From contig JAQWBH010000006.1 of assembly GCA_028707405.1 (NCBI GenBank), positions 1 through 49,615 on the forward strand: a DNA stretch of 49,615 nt, written 5' to 3'. The translations under genes and the position numbers were made by a program. How positions within the stretch are numbered: position 1 is the stretch's first letter; each line of letters begins with the position of its first letter. Below the pieces are notes generated by a model that ran no database searches, had not been told where the DNA came from, and saw only the letters and a program-made list of their open reading frames with translations. This DNA is from Parabacteroides sp. GTDB taxonomy: Bacteria; Bacteroidota; Bacteroidia; Bacteroidales; Tannerellaceae. Of this stretch, positions 8,524 through 17,379 are shown piece by piece.

Positions 8524-8623
8524 TAGTCGGTTTTTGAAAATTAAACCGACACCGCACAAGTAATCAATATTATCGGTTTAATGGTCTTGTAGCAAGACCC
8601 CATATTAATTATATACATATATG
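8506..8623 (+). promoter_or_regulatory. Putative ribosome-mediated attenuator of the ABC-F gene
   Basis: Arm 1 (8526-8533) pairs perfectly over 8 bases with arm 2 (8543-8550). The wider arm 2 (8540-8549) can instead pair over 10 bases with arm 3 (8573-8582). A separate hairpin, GGTCTTG (8583-8589) with CAAGACC (8593-8599), follows at once. In addition the leader ORF (8506-8512 and 8517-8525) can pair with 8603-8618, directly next to the ABC-F ATG at 8621: 7 plus 9 base pairs with a four-base bulge. A ribosome held on the leader would cover arm 1 and the leader strand, which would free the start region and favour the 2-3 stem. The hairpins lack a T-run, so control of translation is more likely than termination. 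Confidence 0.65.
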
Positions 8624-10252
8624 AGTATTATCCTTAGTGGTGTATCTTTCGGTTATTATAATCAACAGCCATTATTTGAGAACATAAACCTATCTGTTCG
8701 TTCAGGTAGCAAGGTCTCTGTTGTCGGAAATAACGGAACAGGAAAATCGACCCTCCTGAAACTGATCGCCGGAGAATTGAATGTTTTTGAAGGCAGTATT
8801 CGGTGTCTATCAACTCCTTACTATATACCCCAACAAATAGGTATCACCGGAATGACGGTTAGTCAGGCTTTAAATGTCTCTGATAAAATAGAGGCCTTTC
8901 ACGCTATCTGTAATGGTAGCGATAAGTATGAATACTACGACATCCTGTCTGATGACTGGGATATAGAATCCCGTTGTCGTGCAGCTCTGGATGCATGGGG
9001 ATTATCAGGTGTCGGAATGGATGCCTCCATAGATTCCTTAAGCGGCGGCGAAAAAACAAAATTATTCCTTGCTGGAATAAGTATTCACAATCCTTCCGTT
9101 ATTATACTTGACGAGCCTACAAATCATCTTGATCACACAAGCCGTCAAAAACTCTATGAGCTTATATCAAACAGCAATGCTACTACCATGATTGTAAGTC
9201 ATGATATTACATTACTGAATTTACTTGATGAGACCTATGAATTGTCATCAAGAAGGATAACTCTTTATGGCGGAAATTATGATTTTTACAAAACCCGGAA
9301 GGAAGAAGAACAACAAGCATTGAATCAGCAGATAGATGCAGAAGAAGCCGCGTTGAGATCAGCCCGAAAAAAGGCACAAGAGGTTAATGAAAGGCAGGAT
9401 AAGCGTTCCCGGCAAGGGGAGAAGAATAAAAATCAGGGACCACGTATTGCGCGGCAATTTTTGAAAAACAGCGGAGAGAATACGGAGGCGAAACTCAAAG
9501 ACAAACACGCAGAGATAATCAGTCAAAAATGCCAGAGACTAAATGATTTGCGGCAAAAACAGAATATGACGTGCGAATTGAAACTGAATTTTGACAATGC
9601 CTTACTGCACAACGGTAAAATATTGGTTTCAGCCCGTAGTGTGAATTTTAAATATGGGGAAAAGGAATTCCTTTGGCAAAATGTTCTTGATTTTGAAATT
9701 CGTAGTGGCGAGCGTATACATTTGAAGGGAGATAACGGAACGGGCAAAACTACATTATTAAGATTGTTGACCGGCGAGTTATTGCCCAGTGTCGGCGAAG
9801 TGATAAGAAGTGATTTTTCTTTTATATATCTCGACCAGGAATATAGTAAGGTCAAGACCCCGAAAACTTTGCTGGAATTGGCACAAGAGTATAATAGTCA
9901 TAATCTTCCAGATCACGAATTAAAGTTACGACTTCATCGGGCGTTATTCACTAAAGATATGTGGGATAAACCTTGCCACGTGCTCAGCGGAGGCGAAAGA
10001 ATGAGACTGTACCTTTGCTGTTTGATGATCTCCAATCATATTCCCGATCTTATTATACTTGACGAACCTACGAATAATCTCGATCTGTCGGGCATTAATA
10101 TACTAACATCAACAATTAAGAATTATACCGGAACATTGTTAGTCATATCTCATGATAATAGATTTGTGGAAGAGATCGGTATTACAAACATAATGGATCT
10201 TAATATTTATTATAACCCCTTTGTTCTAATGAAAAAGATTGGCAGGATATAA
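8621..10252 (+). CDS. ABC-F family ATPase, possible antibiotic-resistance (ribosome protection) type
   Basis: 543-residue protein with two ABC domains and no membrane segments. The first domain has Walker A GNNGTGKST (36-44), signature LSGGEKTK and Walker B VIILDEPTNHLD. The second has GDNGTGKTT, LSGGERMR and LIILDEPTNNLD. Between them is a charged linker of roughly 100 residues rich in K, R, E and Q, the part that reaches into the ribosome in this family. ABC-F proteins act on ribosomes, and a subset dislodges antibiotics. The leader attenuator upstream is the regulatory style of that subset, which is the main reason for the resistance suggestion. A housekeeping Uup/EttA-type role remains possible. 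Confidence 0.85.
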   Translation: MSIILSGVSFGYYNQQPLFENINLSVRSGSKVSVVGNNGTGKSTLLKLIAGELNVFEGSIRCLSTPYYIPQQIGITGMTVSQALNVSDKIEAFHAICNGSDKYEYYDILSDDWDIESRCRAALDAWGLSGVGMDASIDSLSGGEKTKLFLAGISIHNPSVIILDEPTNHLDHTSRQKLYELISNSNATTMIVSHDITLLNLLDETYELSSRRITLYGGNYDFYKTRKEEEQQALNQQIDAEEAALRSARKKAQEVNERQDKRSRQGEKNKNQGPRIARQFLKNSGENTEAKLKDKHAEIISQKCQRLNDLRQKQNMTCELKLNFDNALLHNGKILVSARSVNFKYGEKEFLWQNVLDFEIRSGERIHLKGDNGTGKTTLLRLLTGELLPSVGEVIRSDFSFIYLDQEYSKVKTPKTLLELAQEYNSHNLPDHELKLRLHRALFTKDMWDKPCHVLSGGERMRLYLCCLMISNHIPDLIILDEPTNNLDLSGINILTSTIKNYTGTLLVISHDNRFVEEIGITNIMDLNIYYNPFVLMKKIGRI

Positions 10253-10287
10253 TGAAAAGATGGAGAGATAAGGAGGTATTTATTAAA

Positions 10288-10350
10288 TACTGATGTAAAA
10301 TACTTATTTACTGACGTAATTTTAGTATTTACTGATGTGAAATAATTATT
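10288..10350. repeat. Three tandem 21-base repeats (TACTGAYGT core)
   Basis: The core TACTGATGT / TACTGACGT / TACTGATGT begins at 10288, 10309 and 10330, exactly 21 bases apart. The rest of each unit is an A+T-rich spacer with partial similarity. Because 21 is a multiple of three the array could be read as heptapeptide repeats, but no supporting frame around it looks like a gene. It also matches two helical turns, as a tandem protein-binding site would. Confidence 0.7.
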
Positions 10351-10394
10351 TCACGGCTTAATGTAATAAATACTTCTTGAACTAATAAATTTGA

Positions 10395-10426
10395 ATACCT
10401 GATGGATGACATTATTCATCAGGTAT
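10395..10426. terminator. Hairpin after the ABC-F gene
   Basis: ATACCTGATG at 10395-10404 and CATCAGGTAT at 10417-10426 are perfect 10-base inverted arms around a 12-base loop, and the stem can extend a few bases inwards. It lies about 140 bases after the ABC-F stop codon and is followed by a loose A/T-rich tract rather than a clean T-run, so the terminator call is tentative. Confidence 0.5.
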
Positions 10427-10617
10427 AAAATAATTTCCTTTTGTTTGTTTATCTCAGGAAGTTTAGCGAATATTGTATTCGAATTGTGCATGCATTGATT
10501 TATTATTGAACGCGTGTTCGCTTATAATATGCTATTAATCAATTACATGTTAACTTTTCAGACGTCGATTTATTGAATTTTTAATTTCGCCAATGAGTTG
10601 TTTTTAAAATCTACACA

Positions 10618-10938
10618 ATGAAAAAAATCTGTATATTCTGTATCTTACTTTCAATTTTATGTGGTTGTTCATCAATCAAACACATCAGTGAATTTTCAAA
10701 AGATCAAGTTGAATTGGGTGAATCCCTACAAGAGTTTATTAGCAAATATGGTAAGCCATATGATCAAGAAATATCTTATAGAGATAATATAACAACAAAA
10801 AAGCTACTTTATAAAGAAGAACTTTATATCAACGGTTGGTATGATATAACAACCGCATTCTATTTTGAAAATGACAAACTTGTCAAACAAGAAGTGGCCA
10901 AAGAAGAAAAGAAATTTCAAGACAGGAATAATCCTTAA
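10618..10938 (+). CDS. Small lipoprotein, BamE/SmpA-like
   Basis: 106-residue predicted lipoprotein. The signal region 1-17 ends in a lipobox-like ILCGC, so the mature protein should begin with a lipidated cysteine. The body has the pattern LGESLQEFISKYGKPYD followed by beta strands with YFENDKLVKQEV. This recalls the BamE/SmpA fold, in which a short helical pair precedes a three-stranded sheet. The resemblance is by pattern only and no specific role is claimed. It stands alone between the ABC-F gene and the aconitase promoter. Confidence 0.6.
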   Translation: MKKICIFCILLSILCGCSSIKHISEFSKDQVELGESLQEFISKYGKPYDQEISYRDNITTKKLLYKEELYINGWYDITTAFYFENDKLVKQEVAKEEKKFQDRNNP

Positions 10939-11007
10939 CCATTACCGACATCTTTCATATCTATAAATAACATCTATGATTTATTTCAAAAATAGTATAG
11001 TCGTATT

Positions 11008-11039
11008 ATTGATAATGTGACTGAATATCGTTATATTTG
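11008..11039 (+). promoter_or_regulatory. Promoter of the acn-icd-gltA operon
   Basis: ATTG at 11008-11011, a 20-base spacer and TATATTTG at 11032-11039 fit the Bacteroidetes housekeeping promoter. Transcription should begin near 11046, giving a leader of about 127 bases. That leader contains short pairings (GGTAA with TTACC, GGAC with GTCC around 11104-11140) that might form a small structure. Confidence 0.7.
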
Positions 11040-11172
11040 CAAATAATGATTTGATAAATACCCTTTTGGATGTCCGGAATAGAGTCTGGAGCAAATCGTC
11101 GGTCAGGTAAGATCTTTTACCGAAGGACAGCGGTCCTGCTTTCTAGTGTTTCACAAATAAAATGATGCAAGA

Positions 11173-13419
11173 ATGATATTGGATATTGAGATGTTGAAAG
11201 AATTCTATTCTAAATACTCAACAAAAGTGGCTGATGCAAGGAGGGTTGTGAACCATCCTTTGACTTATGCTGAAAAAGTTTTGTTCGCTCATTTGTTTAA
11301 TTCAAATGAACTTGGTGTTTTTAAACGGGGTGTCGATTATGTTGATTTCCGTCCCGATCGTGTAGCTATGCAAGATGCAACAGCACAGATGGCATTGCTT
11401 CAATTTATGAATGCAGGCAAGAACAAGGTGGCCGTTCCTGCATCGGTACACTGCGATCATCTTATCCGTGCAGATGTAGGTGTGGAAAAAGACTTGCCGG
11501 AAGCCATGAGGGCAAATAAGGAAGTGTACGATTTCCTCCGTTCCGTATCCACCAAATATCATATTGGTTTCTGGGAGCCTGGTGCCGGTATCATTCATCA
11601 GGTAGTATTTGAAAACTATGCGTTTCCGGGAGGAATGATGGTCGGTACCGATTCGCATACACCTAACGCCGGAGGCTTGGGTATGATGGCTGTCGGCGTG
11701 GGTGGTGCCGATGCCGTTGACGTGCTTACCGGACAGCCATGGGAATTGAGAATGCCTGAATTGATAGGTGTTAAACTGACAGGACGGCTTAAAGGGTGGG
11801 CTACGCCTAAGGATGTTATTCTGGAGATACTCGGTATACTTACAGTGAAAGGAGGAACCAACTCAATACTCGAATATTTTGGTGATGGACTGGACAGCAT
11901 GTCTGTCACCGGTAAGGCTACAATATGTAATATGGGTGCCGAATTGGGCGCTACTTGTTCAATATTCCCCTTCGACAGAAACGCCGATGAGTATCTTTGC
12001 AGGACAGACCGGGAGGATGTAGCCAGGATGGCACGCGAGAACAGAGCAGAACTTTGTGCGGATGATGAGGTCTATGCAGATCCGGAAAAGTATTATGATA
12101 AGATTATTGAACTCGATTTATCCACAATCGAGCCGCATCTGAATGGTCCGTTCACTCCTGATGCAGCGACTCGTGTGTCGCAGATGAAATCGAAGATGGA
12201 TAAGTTTCCGCCGGTCGTTGAAGTAGCATTGGTAGGCTCTTGCACAAATTCTTCATATCAGGATCTTTGCCGGGCTGCATCTGTTGCACGGCAGGCTATA
12301 GAAAAGCATATTCCGGTGAAAACCCAATTAATTATAAATCCCGGTTCTGAACAAATCAGATATACAGCCAGGCGCGATGGAATATTGGATGTGTTTGAGC
12401 AGATTGGAGCTGTGATTATGACGAATGCCTGCGGTCCGTGTATCGGGCAGTGGAATCGTCACACTGATGATAATGAGAGATGCAATTCTATTGTCACTTC
12501 GTTTAATCGCAATTTCAGACGTCGTGCTGACGGAAATCCGAACACCTATGCATTCATCGGATCTCCAGAGCTTACGATTGCTCTTGCCATTGCCGGACGT
12601 CTCGATTTTAATCCGGTAACAGATTCATTGATGAATACCGAGGGCCAATGGGTTAGGTTGGATGAACCGAAGGGTTATGACTTCCCACTCAAAGGGTTTG
12701 AAGTGAAAGATAAAGGTTTTATTGCCCCGGGTGGTGAAAACCATATTCAAGTTGTTATCGATCCGGAGTCGACCCGCTTGCAACGTTTGCAACCGTTTGA
12801 CGCATGGAACGGAAAGGATTATATTGACATGCCTTTACTTATAAAAACGGCCGGTAAATGTACTACCGATCATATCTCTATGGCAGGACCCTGGCTCAGA
12901 TACCGCGGTCATTTGCAGAATATTTCCGACAATTTGCTGATGGGTGCCGTGAATGCATTCAACGGACGGGCAAATATGGTCTATAATCAACTCACCGGTG
13001 CTTATGAAGCTGTATCTGCTGTTGCTAAACAATACAAGGAACAAAAGTTGTCGTCGATCGTTGTGGCAGAAGACAACTATGGAGAAGGTTCTTCGCGTGA
13101 GCATGCTGCGATGGAACCCCGGTTTCTTAATGTCAGGGTGATTTTGGCAAAAAGTTTTGCCCGTATTCATGAGACAAACCTGAAGAAGCAGGGAATGCTG
13201 GCATTGACGTTTGCAAATAAAAACGACTACAAGAAGGTCAGTGAACAAGATAAGATATCTGTTTTAGGATTGACCGGGCTTGCACCGGGAAGCAAACTTA
13301 AGGTTATACTTAACCATCCGGATGGAACAAAAGAGGAGTTTATGGCAGAACATACGTATAATCAGACCCAGATAGAGTGGTTTAAGCATGGTTCGGCTTT
13401 GAATTTTTTGAAAAGGTGA
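11173..13419 (+). CDS. acn: Aconitate hydratase (mitochondrial-type aconitase)
   Basis: 748-residue enzyme interconverting citrate and isocitrate in the TCA cycle. The [4Fe-4S] ligands are visible as C357 (in VGSCTNSS) and C420 and C423 (in [10 protein letters not shown]). Other family marks are [24 protein letters not shown] and the C-terminal swivel segment [14 protein letters not shown] with its catalytic serine region. The length matches the eukaryotic / Bacteroidetes type rather than the roughly 890-residue AcnA of enterics. It is the first gene of a tight operon: icd starts 29 bases later, then gltA. Together they make 2-oxoglutarate for glutamate synthesis. Confidence 0.97.
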   Translation: MILDIEMLKEFYSKYSTKVADARRVVNHPLTYAEKVLFAHLFNSNELGVFKRGVDYVDFRPDRVAMQDATAQMALLQFMNAGKNKVAVPASVHCDHLIRADVGVEKDLPEAMRANKEVYDFLRSVSTKYHIGFWEPGAGIIHQVVFENYAFPGGMMVGTDSHTPNAGGLGMMAVGVGGADAVDVLTGQPWELRMPELIGVKLTGRLKGWATPKDVILEILGILTVKGGTNSILEYFGDGLDSMSVTGKATICNMGAELGATCSIFPFDRNADEYLCRTDREDVARMARENRAELCADDEVYADPEKYYDKIIELDLSTIEPHLNGPFTPDAATRVSQMKSKMDKFPPVVEVALVGSCTNSSYQDLCRAASVARQAIEKHIPVKTQLIINPGSEQIRYTARRDGILDVFEQIGAVIMTNACGPCIGQWNRHTDDNERCNSIVTSFNRNFRRRADGNPNTYAFIGSPELTIALAIAGRLDFNPVTDSLMNTEGQWVRLDEPKGYDFPLKGFEVKDKGFIAPGGENHIQVVIDPESTRLQRLQPFDAWNGKDYIDMPLLIKTAGKCTTDHISMAGPWLRYRGHLQNISDNLLMGAVNAFNGRANMVYNQLTGAYEAVSAVAKQYKEQKLSSIVVAEDNYGEGSSREHAAMEPRFLNVRVILAKSFARIHETNLKKQGMLALTFANKNDYKKVSEQDKISVLGLTGLAPGSKLKVILNHPDGTKEEFMAEHTYNQTQIEWFKHGSALNFLKR

Positions 13420-13448
13420 AAATGGAAATATAGTAATTACGGGCAAGA

Positions 13449-14630
13449 ATGGGTAAGATAACGAAGACTAATGGAAAATTGAATGTGCCGGATGTAGTGG
13501 TAATTCCTTTTATTGAAGGCGACGGTGTAGGAGCGGAGATTACTCCTGTATGTCAGGCAGTGGTGAATGCGGCTGTAGCAAAAGCTTATGGTGGCAGGCG
13601 CTTAATAGAATGGAAAGAAGTGCTGGCTGGAGGAAAAGCACATGAACTTACAGGCGAATGGTTGCCGCAGGCTACTCTCGATGCTTTTAAAGAGTATATT
13701 GTCGGAATAAAAGGACCGCTGATGACGCCTGTCGGTGGAGGAATACGTTCTCTGAATGTAGCTCTGAGACAGACTCTTGATTTGTACGTTTGTTTGCGCC
13801 CTGTGCGATGGTTCCATGGCATTGAATCGCCTGTGAAGCATCCTGAGAAGGTCGATATGTGCATCTTCCGCGAGAATACGGAGGATATCTATGCAGGCAT
13901 AGAATGGGAGGCAGGGACATCTGAAGCGAAAAAGTTTTACAAGTTTATTCATGAGGAAATGGGGGTTACGAAAGTCCGGTTTCCGGAAACGTCCTCTTTC
14001 GGTGTGAAGCCTGTTTCGAAAGAAGGCTCCGAACGTCTGATTCGTAGCGCTATTGAATATGCACTTGATCATAATTTGCATAAGGTAACCTTAGTACATA
14101 AGGGAAATATTATGAAGTTCACGGAAGGGGGCTTTAAAAAATGGGGCTATGAATTGGCGGAACGGGAGTTTGGCGATGCACTTAAGTCCGGACGGATAGT
14201 TATTGATGATTGCATTTGCGATGCTTTCTTGCAGAATACCTTATTGAAACCGCAGGAATATTCGGTGATAGCTACGATGAATCTGAATGGCGATTATATC
14301 TCCGATCAGTTGGCGGCAATGGTGGGTGGTATCGGTATCGCCCCCGGTGCGAATATCAATTACATAACAGGTCATGCTATCTTTGAAGCAACTCATGGCA
14401 TTGCACCGGATATTGCAGGTAAAGATATCGTTAACCCGTGTTCGATGATTTTGTCGGCAGTGATGATGCTTGATTATATGGGCTGGAAAGAAGCCGGTCA
14501 ATTGATAACGTATACCCTGGAAAAACTTTTCACCGAAGGTTATGCCACTAATGATTTGGCACAGTTTATGCAACATGGCAAACGGTTGGGTACTATAGCT
14601 TTCGCTGATAAGATTATTGGAATATTATAA
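13449..14630 (+). CDS. icd: Isocitrate dehydrogenase, predicted NAD+-type
   Basis: 393-residue enzyme oxidising isocitrate to 2-oxoglutarate. It follows the E. coli Icd fold, including the substrate loop [13 protein letters not shown] with S101, which corresponds to the phosphorylated serine of E. coli. In E. coli, NADP+ is held by K344, Y345, Y391 and R395 (in APKYAG and TYDFERLM). Here the matching positions read APDIAG (D321, I322) and NDLAQFM (N368, Q372). Asp and Ile at the first pair are the residues of NAD+-dependent bacterial enzymes, so I predict NAD+ use despite the usual NADP annotation. No IDH kinase/phosphatase gene is nearby. Confidence 0.93.
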   Translation: MGKITKTNGKLNVPDVVVIPFIEGDGVGAEITPVCQAVVNAAVAKAYGGRRLIEWKEVLAGGKAHELTGEWLPQATLDAFKEYIVGIKGPLMTPVGGGIRSLNVALRQTLDLYVCLRPVRWFHGIESPVKHPEKVDMCIFRENTEDIYAGIEWEAGTSEAKKFYKFIHEEMGVTKVRFPETSSFGVKPVSKEGSERLIRSAIEYALDHNLHKVTLVHKGNIMKFTEGGFKKWGYELAEREFGDALKSGRIVIDDCICDAFLQNTLLKPQEYSVIATMNLNGDYISDQLAAMVGGIGIAPGANINYITGHAIFEATHGIAPDIAGKDIVNPCSMILSAVMMLDYMGWKEAGQLITYTLEKLFTEGYATNDLAQFMQHGKRLGTIAFADKIIGIL

Positions 14631-14641
14631 ATGCTGAGTGT

Positions 14642-15985
14642 ATGAAAAAAGAATATTTGATTTATAAACTATCTGATGCAGTGAAAGAATCGTTCAAGAT
14701 AGATAATGATTTGTTTCAACGTTTTGGAGTAAAGCGCGGTTTACGCAATGAGGATGGTACAGGAGTGCTTGTAGGGTTGACGAATGTAGGTAATGTTGTT
14801 GGTTATGAGCGCGATGAGAATGGTAAACTGAAACCGACGGAAGGGAAGTTATTCTATCGCGGTTATGAACTTGATGATCTGGTAACCCCTTTGCTCGAGG
14901 AAAAACGTTTTGGTTTTGAAGAGATCGCATTCCTGCTCCTTTCGGGTAAACTTCCTGATAAGGAGGAATTGGTTGCATTCAGGGAACTGGTCAATGATAA
15001 TATGCCTCTCGATCATAAGACCGTTGTTCATATTATAGATCTGGAAGGCAGCAACATCATGAATATCCTCGCCCGCAGCGTGCTTGAGATGTATACTTTC
15101 GATCCTAACCCCGATGATGTATCGCGCGATAATCTGATGAGGCAGTCTATCGAATTGATTGCGCGTTTCCCGACGATTATCGCTTATGCGTATAATATTT
15201 ACCGTCATAGCGGACAGGGACGCTCGCTTCATATACGTCATCCCAAGGATAACCTCTCTATTGCCGAAAACTTTCTTTATATGCTCAAGCTTGATTATAC
15301 GGAGCTTGAGGCCAGGATGCTCGATTTGCTGCTGATAATCCAGGCCGAACATGGCGGCGGTAATAACTCGACATTTACTGTCCGTGTTACTAGCAGTACA
15401 CGTACTGATACTTATTCGTCAATAGCAGCCGGAATAGGTTCGCTGAAAGGACCGCTTCATGGTGGTGCCAATATAAAAGTGATTGATATGTTCCATCATC
15501 TCAAGGAACAGATCAGCGACTGGAATGATATTGATGAGATTGATACCTATTTGAAACGTATACTTAATAAAGAGGCTTATGATAAGAGCGGATTGATTTA
15601 CGGTATTGGTCACGCTGTGTATACCCTTTCTGACCCGCGCGCAGTAGAACTGAAAAAACTTGCCGGTGACTTGGCGAAAGAAAAAGGACGTGAGAAAGAA
15701 TATAATTTCTTACGATTACTTGAGCAGGAGGGAATCAAATGTGTTACAGCTCAACGTAAGAGTACGAAGTCAATATGCAGCAATGTGGATTTTTATTCAG
15801 GATTTGTTTATGAGATGATCGGCTTACCTGCTGAGATCTACACGCCTATTTTTGCTATGGCCCGTATCGTGGGGTGGACAGCTCATCGTATGGAAGAACT
15901 GAATTTTGAAGGACGTCGTATCATCCGTCCGGCATATAAGAATATTCTGGAGTGTAAAAGCTATATTCCTTTGTCTGAACGATAA
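14642..15985 (+). CDS. gltA: Citrate synthase
   Basis: 447-residue enzyme condensing acetyl-CoA and oxaloacetate. Active-site segments are visible: the HGG of GPLHGGANIKV, GIGHAVYTLSDPRA with the second histidine, and the aspartate-containing end region VDFYSGFVYEMIGLP. It starts 11 bases after icd and closes the acn-icd-gltA operon. The next gene, for a PqaA-like protein, begins 13 bases after its stop and may be co-transcribed. The order aconitase, isocitrate dehydrogenase, citrate synthase is a complete oxidative branch, as in anaerobes that use it mainly for glutamate. Confidence 0.96.
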   Translation: MKKEYLIYKLSDAVKESFKIDNDLFQRFGVKRGLRNEDGTGVLVGLTNVGNVVGYERDENGKLKPTEGKLFYRGYELDDLVTPLLEEKRFGFEEIAFLLLSGKLPDKEELVAFRELVNDNMPLDHKTVVHIIDLEGSNIMNILARSVLEMYTFDPNPDDVSRDNLMRQSIELIARFPTIIAYAYNIYRHSGQGRSLHIRHPKDNLSIAENFLYMLKLDYTELEARMLDLLLIIQAEHGGGNNSTFTVRVTSSTRTDTYSSIAAGIGSLKGPLHGGANIKVIDMFHHLKEQISDWNDIDEIDTYLKRILNKEAYDKSGLIYGIGHAVYTLSDPRAVELKKLAGDLAKEKGREKEYNFLRLLEQEGIKCVTAQRKSTKSICSNVDFYSGFVYEMIGLPAEIYTPIFAMARIVGWTAHRMEELNFEGRRIIRPAYKNILECKSYIPLSER

Positions 15986-15998
15986 AATATTTGAACAC

Positions 15999-17357
15999 AT
16001 GAAACACATTAGAGTTTTTCTATTTTTAATTCTTTTTGCAAACTTCGCATTTGCACAACAAAAGAGTACGCCGGCTACGGCTTTGCAGGATTATATGAAT
16101 AATGGAGATAAAACGTATGCATGGGAAGTAAAAGACTCGTATAAGGTGAATAATGCAGAGGTTTATTCTCTTCTGCTTATTTCACAGAAGTGGCAGGGAT
16201 TGTTATGGAAACATGAACTTCTTGTGTTTGTTCCCGATAGTATTAATTATGACGGCGCTTTGCTGTTTGTTAATGGCGGTTCGCTGGCTGAGAGCGGATT
16301 GCCGAATATAACGGCTAAGGAGGATAAGATCTCCGCATTTATGGCGGATATGGCTGACCGCAATAAAGCGGTTGTCGCTGTTATCAGGCAGGTTCCTAAT
16401 CAGGCTTTATATGGAGGACTGGTAGAAGATGCGCTGATAGCTTACACTTTGGATCATTTTCGTACGAGTAATGATTATTCCTGGCCGTTGCTTTTCCCTA
16501 TGGTTAAGAGTGCAAGAAAAGCAATGGATGCTGTACAGGAGTTCGTTGCTCAAAAAAGTAACTGTCAGATAAACCGGTTTGTTGTATCAGGTGCTTCTAA
16601 AAGAGGATGGACTTCATGGTTGACTGCCGCAAGTCAGGATCAACGTGTAGTGGCTATTGCTCCAATGGTAATTGATATGTTGAATATGCCGGCAACGTTA
16701 GAGTATCAGAAAGAAATGTACGGTGCATTTAGTGAAGAGATTCAGGATTACGTCAGGATTGGTATTCCACAATCGGCAAAAAGTGAGTTTGGAAGCATAA
16801 TAGTAAGAATGATTGATCCGTACTCATATCGCGAAAACCTTACTCAGCCGAAGATGATTATTCTTGCAACCAATGATCCGTATTGGACGGTCGATGCGGT
16901 CAAGCATTATTACGACGGCATCCCTGGATATAATCTGATTCACTATGCTGTAAATGCCGGACACGATATGGGGGATAAGGTGGAAGTGATGAAAGCGCTT
17001 AGTGCATTCTTGAGTCTGACTCTTGATAAGCAGGCATATCCGAAATGCGGATGGACTCTTTCTGAGAAAAAAGGAAAGATAAATTTGTTGGTTCAGACGA
17101 CTCCGGATAAGTTGCTTGGAGCGAAGTTATGGGTGGCCTCTTCTCCAACACGCGATTTCAGAAAGTCGGTCTGGACAAGCAGCAATATTCTTATTAATGA
17201 GAAGAATAAATCAGAAGTGCAGAGTTTGCTGAAATATCCTAAGAAAGATTTCCGGGCCTTTTATATCGACCTGATCTATCAAAATCCTAAAGGCGGTGAT
17301 TATTCTGTCAGCACACGAACGTTCGTTGCGGATAGGAAACAGGTGTTTGTTAAATGA
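15999..17357 (+). CDS. PhoPQ-activated pathogenicity-related (PqaA-like) secreted protein
   Basis: 452-residue exported protein with an alpha/beta-hydrolase-like core. A signal peptide covers residues 1-18 (ending ANFAFAQ). The segment VVSGASKRGWTSWLTAA is the serine elbow of the PhoPQ-related family (PF10142), and GHDMGDKVEVMKAL near residue 325 supplies the likely histidine. The ATG at 15999 is chosen because it begins the signal peptide; an in-frame ATG at 15906 lies inside gltA. The enzymatic function of the family is not established. It probably shares the gltA transcript. Confidence 0.88.
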   Translation: MKHIRVFLFLILFANFAFAQQKSTPATALQDYMNNGDKTYAWEVKDSYKVNNAEVYSLLLISQKWQGLLWKHELLVFVPDSINYDGALLFVNGGSLAESGLPNITAKEDKISAFMADMADRNKAVVAVIRQVPNQALYGGLVEDALIAYTLDHFRTSNDYSWPLLFPMVKSARKAMDAVQEFVAQKSNCQINRFVVSGASKRGWTSWLTAASQDQRVVAIAPMVIDMLNMPATLEYQKEMYGAFSEEIQDYVRIGIPQSAKSEFGSIIVRMIDPYSYRENLTQPKMIILATNDPYWTVDAVKHYYDGIPGYNLIHYAVNAGHDMGDKVEVMKALSAFLSLTLDKQAYPKCGWTLSEKKGKINLLVQTTPDKLLGAKLWVASSPTRDFRKSVWTSSNILINEKNKSEVQSLLKYPKKDFRAFYIDLIYQNPKGGDYSVSTRTFVADRKQVFVK

Positions 17358-17379
17358 TTTCTTACTGTAGAATTTGCGG

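Larger units (their letters stand above)
10253..10617. other. 365-base intergenic stretch with tandem repeats and a hairpin
   Basis: No gene is supported here. The stretch holds three tandem 21-base units (10288-10350) and a strong hairpin (10395-10426), followed by A+T-rich DNA up to the small lipoprotein gene at 10618. No clear -7/-33 promoter pair could be picked for that gene. Confidence 0.5.

Noticed and set aside
10276-10350. Repeat-encoded heptapeptide protein
   Set aside because: The 21-base units are translatable in one frame, but there is no start codon or flanking coding sequence in that frame to make a gene.
12835-13248. 137-codon open frame antisense to aconitase
   Set aside because: The sense strand encodes the conserved swivel domain of aconitase; no independent evidence for the antisense product.
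13602-14081. 159-codon open frame antisense to icd
   Set aside because: It mirrors the coding strand of a fully conserved enzyme and has no start context or similarity of its own.
14849-15352. 167-codon open frame antisense to citrate synthase
   Set aside because: A by-product of codon bias on the opposite strand; the sense frame contains the catalytic motifs.
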